From positions 1 to 52,043 of the forward strand of contig CAZJDV010000009.1 of NCBI GenBank assembly GCA_964544865.1: a stretch of 52,043 nt of DNA. Reading direction: 5' to 3'. The translations under genes were made by a program, and so were the position numbers. The notes under the pieces were generated by a model, which worked only from the letters and a program-made list of their open reading frames with translations, searched no databases and was not told the DNA's origin. Shown piece by piece: positions 32,648-41,305 of the stretch (its first letter is position 1; each line of letters starts with the position of its first letter). This stretch comes from CAZJDV01 sp964544865. GTDB lineage: Bacteria; Chloroflexota; Dehalococcoidia; Lucifugimonadales; CAJWER01.

Positions 32648-33068
32648 GGGGGCAGTTCGCGTAGCCGCTTATCCGTGATTCACGACGCGGTGGGGCGGCG
32701 GGAGCAAGCACCTTAATCACCGTATCCAGCAGTACTGGCTCGCCTCGCGCGGAAAAGTGGACTATGAAGGGCCCGGACTACTCGGCATGATCGATGGTCT
32801 CATCGGAGAGCTCCACCAATACGGCGTCTGCATCTTCACTGTAATGGAATGTCGTCTGATGTCCTCAGAGGCGCACGGCCGTGCGTGTCCATGAATGGCG
32901 CCGCGGTGATGTTCACTCTCCAATGCCAAGGGAAAAGAGGGCTAATCAGAAGCTGGGGGATATCCCCTGGCCCCCGCCATAGGGGGAAAACCCCCTCTGG
33001 ACACCCCCGATTTCTGACCTCTGAGACGCCCTCGGTCGTGCGCCCCTACGTACCCCGGACCCCAGCCC
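32648..33068. other. Intergenic stretch without a convincing gene
   Basis: 421 bp between convergent genes. One frame at 32680-32895 reads protein-like (HRIQQYWLASRGKVDYEG, MIDGLIGELHQYGV) but has no good start, so it may be a remnant of a lost gene. The second half holds the G/C hairpin repeat at 32956-33008. Confidence 0.4.
32956..33008. repeat. G/C-tract hairpin repeat (copy 2)
   Basis: GGGGATATCCCC at 32956-32967 is a perfect palindrome. GGGGG (32982-32986) pairs with CCCCC (32991-32995) around AAAA, and the tail is TCTGGACACCCCC. The hairpin plus (C)TG-ACACCC tail resembles 16215-16240. Confidence 0.5.
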
Positions 33069-34403
33069 CTATCCCCTTACCCTCCCCACGACCCGTCGCA
33101 TCGCATCCACCAACGTGTCAACGTGGGACTCCGTGGTGAGCACCGACAGGGCGCCGCCGCAGGTCTGTTGGAGCAGTATACCCTCGTTGAGGAGGCCAGT
33201 GAATAGCGCCTCGGTCATGGCCTTGTCGCCGCGCAGAGACGCGCGGTAGTCGGCCACCTCTTCGGAGGTGAAGTGGATGCCGAAGAGGGAGGCCACGCCG
33301 GTGACACGGGCGGGGACGCCGAGCTCATCGAAGACCGCCTGAAGCTTGGCTCTAAGCATGCTGCCAAGCCGGTCGAGGCGCTGGTACACCTCCGGCGTGA
33401 GATGCTTCAAGGTCGCCTCGCCGGACACCATCGTCATGGGATTGGCGTTGAATGTGCCCGCGTGGGGGATGAAGTCGGCGCCTCGGGACTGGTCGAAGAG
33501 GGCCATGATGTCCTCGCGTCCGCCGAAGGCCCCCACCGGCATGCCGCCGCCGATGATCTTTCCGAGGGCGGTCATGTCGGGCGCGACGCCTAATCGCTCC
33601 TGGGCGCCACCGCTGGAGACCCTGAAGCTCTGCACCTCGTCGAACACGAGGAGGATCCCCAGCTCGCGGGTAAGGTTCCTCAGCCCCTGCAAGAATTCGG
33701 TCCGGGCGGCGACGTAGCCGAAGTTGGAGACCACGGCCTCCATGATGACGCAGGCGAGCTCGTCCCGATGCAGTCTGATTATTCGCGCGCACCCCTCCAG
33801 GTCGTTGTAGGGGAGCACTACGACGCTCTCAAGCACGCCAGGCGGCATGCCAGCGAACTCCGGTATCGCCGTCGGCCCATCCGGGTCGAGCTTTTCCGCG
33901 GAGGGTTTGACGCTTATGGACGCGGACTCGTGGGAGCCGTGGTATCCGCCCTCGAACTTTGCGACCTTGTGCCGTCCCGTGTAGGCTCGAGCGGCTCTGA
34001 CGGCGTTCATGGTGGCCTCGGTCCCGGAGCTGGTGAACCTGACGAGATCGACCGAGGGGAGCCGTTCGCAGAGCATCTCCGCCAGACGGACCTGGGATGA
34101 GGTGGGCACGCTGAATGCGACGCCTCTGGCGGCCTGGTCCTGCAACGCGCGGGTCACGTCGGGATGGACGTGGCCCATGATGAGGCTGGTGGCGTTCAGC
34201 ATGAAATCCAGGTAGCGGTTGCCGTCCACGTCGTAGAGATAGTGGCCCTCACCGCGCTCGGCGAAGAATGGGTAGGGCTCGAAGTAGGCGGTCCCCCGGG
34301 AGCTGCCTCCCGGAAGGTAGCGCTCCGCGTCCTGTTGCAACCGCCGGGATGCCGGCGTCCCGGCCGCGTATCTGTCCTGCTCGCCTCGTTTACTCGCTGT
34401 CAT
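33069..34403 (-). CDS. Class III aminotransferase, glutamate-1-semialdehyde aminomutase-like (1)
   Basis: A 444-residue PLP enzyme of fold type I. Motifs: YLPGGSSRGTAYFEPYPFF and DVDGNRYLDFMLNATSLIMG at the N-terminus, TSSGTEATMNAVRAARAYTG (phosphate binding), YHGSHE, VFDEVQSFR, and the PLP lysine in LGKIIGGGMPVGAFGG near residue 280. This is like HemL, but no haem gene is nearby, and many members of this group act as aminotransferases or racemases on other substrates. It is the last gene of the minus-strand series larE-SDR-Gfo/Idh remnant-aminotransferase, with 26 nt to the previous gene. A second, similar gene is at 44839-46167. Confidence 0.9.
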   Translation of the reverse strand: MTASKRGEQDRYAAGTPASRRLQQDAERYLPGGSSRGTAYFEPYPFFAERGEGHYLYDVDGNRYLDFMLNATSLIMGHVHPDVTRALQDQAARGVAFSVPTSSQVRLAEMLCERLPSVDLVRFTSSGTEATMNAVRAARAYTGRHKVAKFEGGYHGSHESASISVKPSAEKLDPDGPTAIPEFAGMPPGVLESVVVLPYNDLEGCARIIRLHRDELACVIMEAVVSNFGYVAARTEFLQGLRNLTRELGILLVFDEVQSFRVSSGGAQERLGVAPDMTALGKIIGGGMPVGAFGGREDIMALFDQSRGADFIPHAGTFNANPMTMVSGEATLKHLTPEVYQRLDRLGSMLRAKLQAVFDELGVPARVTGVASLFGIHFTSEEVADYRASLRGDKAMTEALFTGLLNEGILLQQTCGGALSVLTTESHVDTLVDAMRRVVGRVRG

Positions 34404-34429
34404 CGTCTTCTTCCCTGCGGGTGCCTGCG

Positions 34430-34917
34430 TTAGTCTGGCCGGATGGCCGTTCCCGCCGTCACGCTTCGCCAGATCGCGGTCTGCATCGAGTGGACCCTCC
34501 GGTATACGTCTGGTCCAGACAGTGTGTCTCGCTCTCTCCTGACCGCCGCGAGGAACGCCGTCACAGCTTCCCGCATCCCCACGAAGCCATGGACGGGATT
34601 CGCTGAAATGGCCTCGCCCGTCGTCCAGTTCTCACCTGGCCGCTGACCTTCGAGGGAAGCCCGATCATTACCGCATCCACGTTTGGATCGGCCATGAGAC
34701 GGTTGTAGTCCGTGTAGAGCTCGACCTCGCTCCCAAAAAGGCGGCTAGCCAGGCCGAGAGTATCCTCGGTCCGCGCCGCCACCGCCCGGACGGTGACGCC
34801 GGGCAGCTCTTGCAGGACCGGTACATAGGCGCTTCTGGCCCAGGACCCGAGGCCGATAAGGCCGATGCCGATTGGCACGCTCGGTTCTACCATTGGGGAG
34901 CTTCTCGTATCCGGCAA
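34430..34917 (-). pseudogene. Gfo/Idh/MocA oxidoreductase with a large internal deletion
   Basis: The N-terminal 90 or so residues are a normal NAD(P)-binding half: IGIGLIGLGSWARSAYVPVL and YTDYNRLMADPNVDAVMIGLPS. Immediately after this the text changes frame to NWTTGEAISANPVHGFVG and GPDVYRRVHSMQTAIWRS, which is a typical C-terminal end of the same family and stops at 34430. Homologues have about 330-380 residues, so some 170 residues including the substrate-binding sheet are gone and the frame is broken at the junction near 34640. It begins 2 nt after the SDR gene and lies inside an otherwise intact operon. A mis-assembly collapsing the middle is the alternative. Confidence 0.75.
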
Positions 34918-34919
34918 GG

Positions 34920-35669
34920 CTACTGGGCCGTGGCGCCGCCGTCGATGACCAGCTCCGAGCCGGTCATGAACGACGCCTCGTCCGAGGCCAGAAACAGGAC
35001 CCCGTAGGCGACGTCCTCGGGGGTCCCGAACCGGCCGAGGGGCGTGCCGCCGATCCGCGCCTCCCGCAGCTCTTCCGTGGGGAAGACCTGGGTCAGCATC
35101 TCCGTGGTCGACGGGCCGGGATAGACCGAGTTGGCGCGGATGCCCTCGTTGGCGTACTGGACCGCCGTTGCCTTGGTCAGGAGCCGCACGGCGCCCTTGG
35201 ACGCGTTGTAGGCCGTGGAGATCGGTCCGCCCACCAGGCCCGCTATGGAAGAGAGGTTCACGATCGCGCCGCCGCCAGATCGTCGCATGGCGGGGATGGC
35301 CGCCTTCGTGCCCAGAAACGTCCCCGTCGCGTTAACCGCCATTACGCGGTCCCAGTCATTGGCGCTCGTCTCCTGGACCGTCGCCTTCTGGTATATCCCC
35401 GCGTTGTTGACCAGCACGTCCAGCCCGCCGAAGGCGCTGACCACGGCCTGCACCGCGCTCTCCCAGTCGTCCTGGACGGTCACGTCAAGGCGCACGAAAA
35501 GGGCGTCTCCGCCCGCTGCGGCTAGCTCCGCGACGACGCGCCGCCCCTCATCCTCGAGAATATCCCCGATGGCGACGCGGGCGCCCTCGCTTGCGAACAG
35601 ACGGGCCTGGGCCGCGCCCAGTCCCTTGCCGCCGCCGCTAATCAGGCACGACTTGTCTTGCAGTCTCAA
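34920..35669 (-). CDS. SDR family oxidoreductase
   Basis: Classical short-chain dehydrogenase of 249 residues: SGGGKGLGAAQARLFA cofactor motif, IGDILEDEG with an Asp suggesting NAD preference, NNAGIYQ, catalytic Ser in VNLSSIAG, YNASKG with Tyr and Lys, and a C-terminal SFMTGSELVIDGGATAQ. It resembles 3-alpha/20-beta-hydroxysteroid dehydrogenase and cyclopentanol dehydrogenase-like members, but substrate is unknown. Its start overlaps the larE stop by 4 nt (ATGA type), so the two are translationally coupled. Confidence 0.9.
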   Translation of the reverse strand: MRLQDKSCLISGGGKGLGAAQARLFASEGARVAIGDILEDEGRRVVAELAAAGGDALFVRLDVTVQDDWESAVQAVVSAFGGLDVLVNNAGIYQKATVQETSANDWDRVMAVNATGTFLGTKAAIPAMRRSGGGAIVNLSSIAGLVGGPISTAYNASKGAVRLLTKATAVQYANEGIRANSVYPGPSTTEMLTQVFPTEELREARIGGTPLGRFGTPEDVAYGVLFLASDEASFMTGSELVIDGGATAQ

Positions 35670-36571
35670 GCCCGGTCTCGCGGGTCAACGTTCGTTCTTG
35701 CCCCGTTTGAGGCACGCCTACCACGCAGCCCGGCTAGCACCTCGTTGAGGCTGCCCGACCGGAAGCCCTCCAGGTCGACGGTGACGTAGGAGTAGCCGAT
35801 GGAGCGGAAATACTCCGAGATCGCCTTCCTGGCATCGTCCTCTACCAGCAGCGGCAGGTCCGCAGGCTCGACCTCGATGCGGGCGACGGTATCGTGATGG
35901 CGCACGCGGAGTTGTTTGATTCCGAGGCCGCGCAAGAACTCCTCCGCCCTGGCTATCCGCCCTAGCGCCTGCACGGACACAGGAGTGCCGTAGGGGATGC
36001 GGGACGATAGGCATGCCTGGGCCGACTTGTCCCAGGTGGGCAGTCCCATCTCGCGAGAGAGATCCCTTATGTCCTGCTTGGAAAGCCCGGCTTCGACCAG
36101 CGGGGCGCGCGCGCCGTGCCGGCCGGCAGCCTTTAGGCCGGGGCGGAAGTCGCCTACGTCGTCCGTATTCGCGCCGTTGGCAACGACTGCGAAGCCTTCC
36201 TCGTGCGCCAGTTTTCCGAGGACGGTGTATAGCTCGTCCTTGCAGAAATAGCAGCGTTTGAGGTCGTTCGCCTGATAGTCCTCGCGTTCCACCTCGGCGG
36301 TCTGGACCACTCGGTGATTCAGCCCAAGGCGCTCGGCGACGGCCACGGCGTCGCGCAGCTCCGACGGGGCGAGACTGGGTGAGTGCGCCGTCACGGCCAG
36401 CGCCCCGGCGCCAAGGATATTGTGGGCGATGGCGGCCAGGAACGTGCTGTCCACGCCTCCGGAGAACGCGACCACCACCGAGCCCATCTCGCGCAGGATC
36501 TGCTCGAGCGCGCCCAGCTTTAGTCGGAGCGGCACGGTCTGTGGAGGTCGGGCGGCCATGAATTCGTCCAT
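35666..36571 (-). CDS. larE: Nickel-pincer cofactor biosynthesis sulfur transferase LarE
   Basis: LarE inserts sulfur into pyridinium 3,5-dicarboxylate mononucleotide during synthesis of the nickel-pincer nucleotide of lactate racemase and related enzymes. The 301 residues carry the PP-loop SGGVDST (residues 37-43), then KRCYFCKDELY, ANGANTDDVGDFRPGLKAA and ACLSSRIPYGTPV (near 190), whose Cys corresponds to the sulfur-donor or cluster Cys of the family. It begins the minus-strand operon and is divergent from larB across 366 bp. No larA or larC is in the window. The ATG at 36571 lacks a strong SD; an in-frame ATG 12 nt inside is possible. Confidence 0.93.
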   Translation of the reverse strand: MDEFMAARPPQTVPLRLKLGALEQILREMGSVVVAFSGGVDSTFLAAIAHNILGAGALAVTAHSPSLAPSELRDAVAVAERLGLNHRVVQTAEVEREDYQANDLKRCYFCKDELYTVLGKLAHEEGFAVVANGANTDDVGDFRPGLKAAGRHGARAPLVEAGLSKQDIRDLSREMGLPTWDKSAQACLSSRIPYGTPVSVQALGRIARAEEFLRGLGIKQLRVRHHDTVARIEVEPADLPLLVEDDARKAISEYFRSIGYSYVTVDLEGFRSGSLNEVLAGLRGRRASNGARTNVDPRDRA

Positions 36572-36937
36572 ATGAATTCTTTAGGCGACGGCGTCAGGTC
36601 CACTGTCATTCTCTATGACGGCCATCATATCATGAAGGGAAGGGTGAGTGGCCGAGGCGCGCCGGCCGGCGTCCGAGGCATGCTAGAATGTGGCGGTGCG
36701 ATGCAGTGACCCGACCGGCCGTGGTCTAATCTGAGAATACTGACGTTTGACTTCACCGCCGCTCGGGCGTGCGGCGGAGTCCGAGTGGACCTGGAGCGCG
36801 CCGACACGCCTCTCGCGGATGATTGTCGCCATCCCGCTGGGTCGCGGCATGACAGTTGTGACGGGTAAGGTCTGTCACTTTGGCAGAGTCGCCGGGGTTG
36901 GTGCCGAGAACTGGACTTAGCTGAAGGCAGGTGAGAG
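36572..36937. other. Divergent larE-larB intergenic region
   Basis: 366 bp. It holds a hairpin, CCGCCGC (36756-36762) with GCGGCGG (36771-36777). A minus-strand -10-like TATGAT (plus 36624-36629) could serve larE, and a plus-strand TGCTAGAAT near 36680 could serve larB. AGGTGAG at 36929-36935 looks like the larB ribosome-binding site. None of the promoter guesses is strong. Confidence 0.35.
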
Positions 36938-37024
36938 ATCGACGAGTCACGCATTCGCGCCCTGCTCGACGACTTCAAAGACGGCCGGCTCAGCGCCGAT
37001 GACGCCGTTGGCCAGCTTGCCGCG

Positions 37025-37711
37025 ATGCCTTATCGCGACCTGGGTTTCGCCAAGGTCGACCACCACAGGGCGCTCCGCAAGGGCTTTCCCGAGGTGGTCT
37101 ACGGCCAGGGCAAGACCCCCGAGCAGGTGGCCAGACTGGGCGCGGCGCTTCTCAAAGGGAGCGACAGGCTGCTGGTGACCAGGGCGGCGCCCGAGGTCTT
37201 CGCCCGTGTGGAGGCGGATATCGAGGACGCCGTTTACGACGAGCTGGCGCGGACCATCGTCGTGGACCGGCGGGAGAACAGGGAGCTCTACACCGGCGTA
37301 GTGGTCGCCAGCGGCGGCACGTCCGACGGTACCGTAGCCCAGGAGGCCGCCGTCACCGCCGAGCTGATGGGATGCCGGGTCGAACGGCTCTCCGACGTGG
37401 GGGTGGCTGGCATACACCGCCTCTTCGACAACTTGGACGTGCTCCAGCGCGCGCGCGTGGTCGTCGCCATCGCGGGGATGGAGGGCGCACTGCCATCCGT
37501 CATCGGGGGGCTGGTTAAGGCGCCGGTCATAGCGGTGCCGACCAGCGTGGGTTACGGCGCCAGCTTCGGCGGCATCGCCGCGCTGCTCGCTATGCTGAAT
37601 AGCTGCGCGCCCGGCGTCTGTGTCGTCAACATCGACAACGGGTTCGGCGCGGGGTACCTGGCGGCGGTGATCGCCCGGTCCGCCCACGGGGCGGTTTCGG
37701 ACCAGGATTAG
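37025..37711 (+). CDS. larB: Nickel-pincer cofactor biosynthesis protein LarB
   Basis: LarB carboxylates and hydrolyses nicotinic acid adenine dinucleotide to give the dicarboxylated nucleotide on which LarE acts. The family motifs are clear: DLGFAKVDHHRALRKGFPEV near the start, VVVASGGTSDGTVAQEA, DVGVAGIHRLF, VVVAIAGMEGALPSVIGGL, and PTSVGYGASFGGIAALL, related to the PurE fold. The family's N-terminal helix is encoded upstream from about 36938 (IDESRIRALLDDFKDG, LSADDAVGQL) in the same frame, but this has no ATG, GTG or TTG; the frame is closed by TGA at 36932. So either a rare start such as ATT 36953 is used, or one base is wrong. ATG 37025 is the first standard start. Confidence 0.9.
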   Translation: MPYRDLGFAKVDHHRALRKGFPEVVYGQGKTPEQVARLGAALLKGSDRLLVTRAAPEVFARVEADIEDAVYDELARTIVVDRRENRELYTGVVVASGGTSDGTVAQEAAVTAELMGCRVERLSDVGVAGIHRLFDNLDVLQRARVVVAIAGMEGALPSVIGGLVKAPVIAVPTSVGYGASFGGIAALLAMLNSCAPGVCVVNIDNGFGAGYLAAVIARSAHGAVSDQD

Positions 37712-37715
37712 ACTG

Positions 37716-38826
37716 TCAGATCCCCTCCCGGCCGAGCACCCTCTCGAAGACGCATCTGCCGACGTCGCGGTTCTCCTCGAACGTGAAGCCGTCGAAGTCG
37801 CCGTTATAGCTGGCGATCGGAATCCTCCGCTCGTGCTCCGAGCCGTGGGACCGAAGCCGCGCAGGCATCGACACCTCCGCGGGGTCGCCGAACACCACGT
37901 CTTTCGCGCCCGTCACGATGATGTCACCGATGTGATCGGACCGCAATCGGAGGCGCGCCGCCGCCTCGCGCGACGTGGCGTCATCGACACCGGGAGTTTC
38001 CCGCAGCACGTCGAGCGCCTCCTCGACATCGCCGGGTTCCAGGTACACGAAGATGCAGCTGCCCAGGTTGGCGTGGTGGACCACGTAGCGGTCCTTGATT
38101 ATCGGCACCGGATTGGACCGGATCCCGCGCGCCGCCAGCACGCTTTTCAGGTCCACCATTGTCGACTTGCCCGACATGCCGTGATCGGCCGTCAGCAGCA
38201 CCGTGGCGTCCGGGTGGGCATCGACGAGCCCGCCGATGGCGTCGTCCAGGATACTCATGTGGCGGCGCGCCTCCGGCTCGTCGGGAGCGTAGGTATGCAT
38301 CGTGCAGTCTGTGGTGGTCCGGTAGACCAGGTCGGCGGAGCGCCGGCCCATGATGAAGCTGCCAGCCCAGATAACCCAGCCGTTGACCTCCAGGGAGCAT
38401 ATCTCCGGTGGCGGGCCGACAGCGGCTACTACCCAGTCCGGGGGGGCGCTCCGACGATACCGACACAGTGGCGCCGTCGCCAAGCAGGGTCCGAAGCTTA
38501 TCCTTCGCGGTCACCAGGACGGACATCATGCCCTGCGCAGCCGCGCGTTGGAACATGGTCTCGGTCAGGATGTAGCTGCCCGACTCCATGTAGACCTCTT
38601 CGCCCGTCTCGCGCAGGAGCCGGTAGTTCGAGCAGATGCCGTGGGATTCCGGATAGCTGGCCGTCACCAGCGACACGTTGTTGACGTTGGAGACCGAGGG
38701 CATCATCGAACGGCCGGTCTTCAGGAATCCCTTTCGCCCGATCTCGCGCAGGTTAGGCATGTCGCAGGCATCGAGGTAGGCGGTGTCGAACCCGTCGATG
38801 CAGATAACAACCGTGGGTCCTGTCAT
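37716..38826 (-). pseudogene. phnA: Phosphonoacetate hydrolase-like gene with one frameshift
   Basis: An alkaline-phosphatase-superfamily enzyme. The N-terminal part (VVICIDGFDTAYLDAC, SVSNVNNVSLVTASYPESHG, MMSVLVTAKDKLRTLLG) and the C-terminal part (TTTDCTMHTYAPDEPEA, VLLTADHGMSGKSTMVDLK, DRYVVHHANLGSCIFVYL, RSHGSEHERRIPI) closely follow phosphonoacetate hydrolase PhnA, which splits phosphonoacetate to acetate and phosphate. The Asp/His metal ligands in DG, SNVNN, TTD, ADHG and RSHG are all present. The frame changes near 38440-38480, after VSVSSERPP, so the gene as read is not translatable as one protein. With a one-base correction it would be about 370 residues and complete. It is convergent with larB (4-nt gap). 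Confidence 0.8.
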
Positions 38827-38907
38827 GCGACTCGTGCTCTGCTTCCCTTTTCGATCACGCCGGGCTTGCGATGCAGCGACTCACAGACTACCATTGAATA
38901 GATCGTC

Positions 38908-39432
38908 ATGGCAATCCCGAAGGCGGAATTTACTAGAGTAACCGGCATTCGGGCGCAAGCGTTGGGGGAGCCTGGAAGCCGCACGTTTCGCATCCTGGTG
39001 GATAGCGAAAGCAGCTCGGCCACGTTGTGGCTCGAGAAGGAGCAGCTATTTCAGCTCGCCCTGGCGATAGGCCACCTCCAGGCCTCGCTGCCTGAAGGAA
39101 CAGGCTCGCGCGGCGGAGCGGGCTTCGGGGACGAGGCCGGCCCGCCGACCCATCTGGAGTTCAGGATCGGCAAGCTTGTGCTGGGCCACGAGGGCAACAG
39201 CGACAGGTTCATAATCGACGCCCATGACACCGAATCGGCCGACGACGATGATGACCCAACCGTGAGGGTCTGGAGCGAGAGGGACCAGCTTACGGTCTTC
39301 GCCGAGGAGTCCCTTCGCCTATGCGCCGCCGGCCGGCCGCTATGCTCTCTCTGCGGAGGTCCGATCGATCCCACGGGTCACGTATGCCCTCGGTCGAACG
39401 GTCACGCGCTGCACGACCTGACCAGGCTCTAA
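38908..39432 (+). CDS. DUF3090 family protein
   Basis: A 174-residue protein. The opening FTRVTGIRAQALGEPGSRTFRI, LWLEKEQLFQLALAIGHL, then an acidic stretch ESADDDDDP and the end LCSLCGGPIDPTGHVCPRSNGH, a Cys4-type zinc ribbon, match DUF3090. In Actinobacteria this family is nearly always next to the SCO1664 kinase-like family, and the same pair occurs here (51 nt apart). Function is not known. A promoter TTGCGA (38866-38871), 17 nt, TACCAT (38889-38894) would give a leader of only about 7 nt. Confidence 0.88.
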   Translation: MAIPKAEFTRVTGIRAQALGEPGSRTFRILVDSESSSATLWLEKEQLFQLALAIGHLQASLPEGTGSRGGAGFGDEAGPPTHLEFRIGKLVLGHEGNSDRFIIDAHDTESADDDDDPTVRVWSERDQLTVFAEESLRLCAAGRPLCSLCGGPIDPTGHVCPRSNGHALHDLTRL

Positions 39433-39482
39433 CGAGTGGCCGACGCCGGCCCAGGCACACCCAGCCAGCCGGGGAGGAATCA

Positions 39483-40268
39483 TTGGCGCCCCGCGGGCGA
39501 TCGAGTCTACCCCAGCAAGACCCCGGCCAAGATCGCACGGTCGCTGAGGACCTCACCGAGGAAGACGCTCTGCCGGTCCTCCGGGACCGCGAGATAATCG
39601 CCGGCCAGCGTATTCCCTGGAGCTCGAACTACACCTTTCTGGTGAATATCGACTCCGGCCCGGGCAGGCATCTGCGAGCCGTCTACAAACCCCGGGACGG
39701 CGAACGTCCCCTGTATGACTTCCCCGACGGCACTCTGTACAAGCGGGAATACGCCGCATATCTCCTCAGCCGGTCCCTCGGCTGGCCCGACGTGCCGCTG
39801 ACCCTCGTGCGGGATGGCCCGTATGGCGTGGGGACTATGCAGCTTTATGTCGAATGTGACCCGCGCACCACCTACTTCGACCTCATCGACGACCACGAGG
39901 ACCAGTTGCGGAAGTTCGCGGTCTTCGACCTGCTGGCCAACAACGCGGACCGAAAGGGCGGGCACTGCCTGCTGGGCGCGGATGGCAGCATCTGGAGCAT
40001 AGACCACGGGCTCACGTTTCACCCCCACTTCAAGGTGCGCACTGTAATGCTCGAGTTCTGGGGCGCTCGGATACCGCATGTCCTGGTGGCGGACCTGGAG
40101 GCGCTGGCCGGCCGGCTGGGGACGAACGGAAGCCTGGCCGCCGGTCTGTCCGAGCTGCTGACCGAGGAAGAGTTCGGTACGCTGCGGGGGCGGATCAAGG
40201 CCATCTTGGCGGACCCGGTAATCCCGCAGATGGACCCTCGCCGCAATGTGCCCTGGCCGCTGGAGTAG
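39483..40268 (+). CDS. SCO1664 family protein (PI3/4-kinase-like fold)
   Basis: About 261 residues. Typical stretches are PWSSNYTFLVNID, RAVYKPRDGERPLYDFPDG, LYKREYAAYLLSRSLGWP, FAVFDLLANNADRKGGHCLL and WSIDHGLTFHPHFKVRT. Lys in VYKP, the NNADRKGGH and the IDHG give a kinase-like Lys/Asn/Asp set as in PI3/4-kinase and HipA-like folds; phosphorylating activity has not been shown to my knowledge. TTG 39483 is chosen because GGGGAGGA is just before it; GTG 39435 is also in frame. It is partnered with DUF3090 and may act on or with it. Confidence 0.88.
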   Translation: MAPRGRSSLPQQDPGQDRTVAEDLTEEDALPVLRDREIIAGQRIPWSSNYTFLVNIDSGPGRHLRAVYKPRDGERPLYDFPDGTLYKREYAAYLLSRSLGWPDVPLTLVRDGPYGVGTMQLYVECDPRTTYFDLIDDHEDQLRKFAVFDLLANNADRKGGHCLLGADGSIWSIDHGLTFHPHFKVRTVMLEFWGARIPHVLVADLEALAGRLGTNGSLAAGLSELLTEEEFGTLRGRIKAILADPVIPQMDPRRNVPWPLE

Positions 40269-40333
40269 AGGGGTGGGGTACGGGGCGCGGAGTATAGGGA
40301 GCAGGGTACGTGGGGGCGTTCACGTGAATGCCC

Positions 40334-41305
40334 TCACCGCCATGCTCCGCGTCCGCGCAGGGCCCGTGATAGCCGCCGACGGAGGCTCGATCTGGGGTCG
40401 GCGTTGGCGGTGACGTAGCGTGCGATGCCGGGGCTGCCGGCCACCATCGGCGCCGACCAGCGCCGCAGATCCTTGAAGGTCACCGCGCCGCTGTCCCAGC
40501 CCGAGATGAACGAATCCAGCGCCGCCCAATGCAACCGAGGAGGCATCAACGGGTTTCGGCGTCCGGCGCGGCGTCCGACCATGACGACGCCCCCGGCCTC
40601 CTTTACAAGCACCGAACCCCCCGCGACGTCCCAGAGCCGTGGAGTGCCGGTGAGGGAGTATTGGAGCACGCCCTGGGCCACCATCGCCATATCGTACGCT
40701 ATGCTGCCGGTGTTCCTGAGCTCTCCCACTTTGCCGTGCATCGGTTTGGAGAACTGGAACGCCGCGCCGAAGGAGGCAGGCAGTACGACGAGGCGGTTGC
40801 CGACGGGTTCCGCCGCGTCCGGCATGATGGAAGGCTCGCCGTCCACGAATGCGCCGCCACCTTTACGTGCGTGCGCCACCACGCCGGCAGCCTCGCCGGG
40901 CCAGGGGATGTAGATCGCGCCCGCGACGGGCTCGCCGCGATGGAGCACCCCTATGGAGCAGGCGTAGATCGGCATGCCGTTGAGAAAGTTCTTCGTTCCG
41001 TCCAAGGGGTCCAGCACCCAGACGAAGTCGGGGGCCGCAGCGCCCTCCTTGGTCTCGTCCTCATCCTCCTCCCCGACGATGCCGTGGTCGGGAAATCGCT
41101 GCGAAATCGCGCCGGCCAGATACGTCTGACTCTCCTTGTCTGCCACGGTCACCGGGTCGGTCTTCTTGTCGTCCTTGTACTCGATTTCCAGCGTCGATCC
41201 GAAATACCGGCCGAGGATAGCCCCGCCGCCGCGGGCGATCTCGACGGCGAGTGCCTCGATCTCCGCGAGCAAAGAGCCGTCCTGGTACGCCGTCGACTGA
41301 CTCAT
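40334..41305 (-). CDS. Inositol monophosphatase family protein
   Basis: A Mg-dependent sugar- or inositol-phosphatase, 323 residues. GEEDED at about 78-83 and DPLDGTKNF at 99-107 carry the metal-binding Glu and Asp residues, and the second Asp motif is LWDVAGGSVLVKEAGG. Possible activities include inositol monophosphatase, fructose-1,6-bisphosphatase, histidinol phosphatase or 3'-phosphoadenosine-5'-phosphate phosphatase. The C-terminal extension of about 45 residues is Arg-rich and low in similarity to the family. ATG 41305 has GAGAGGG upstream and is preferred to ATG 41335. It is convergent with the SCO1664-type gene. Confidence 0.92.
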   Translation of the reverse strand: MSQSTAYQDGSLLAEIEALAVEIARGGGAILGRYFGSTLEIEYKDDKKTDPVTVADKESQTYLAGAISQRFPDHGIVGEEDEDETKEGAAAPDFVWVLDPLDGTKNFLNGMPIYACSIGVLHRGEPVAGAIYIPWPGEAAGVVAHARKGGGAFVDGEPSIMPDAAEPVGNRLVVLPASFGAAFQFSKPMHGKVGELRNTGSIAYDMAMVAQGVLQYSLTGTPRLWDVAGGSVLVKEAGGVVMVGRRAGRRNPLMPPRLHWAALDSFISGWDSGAVTFKDLRRWSAPMVAGSPGIARYVTANADPRSSLRRRLSRALRGRGAWR

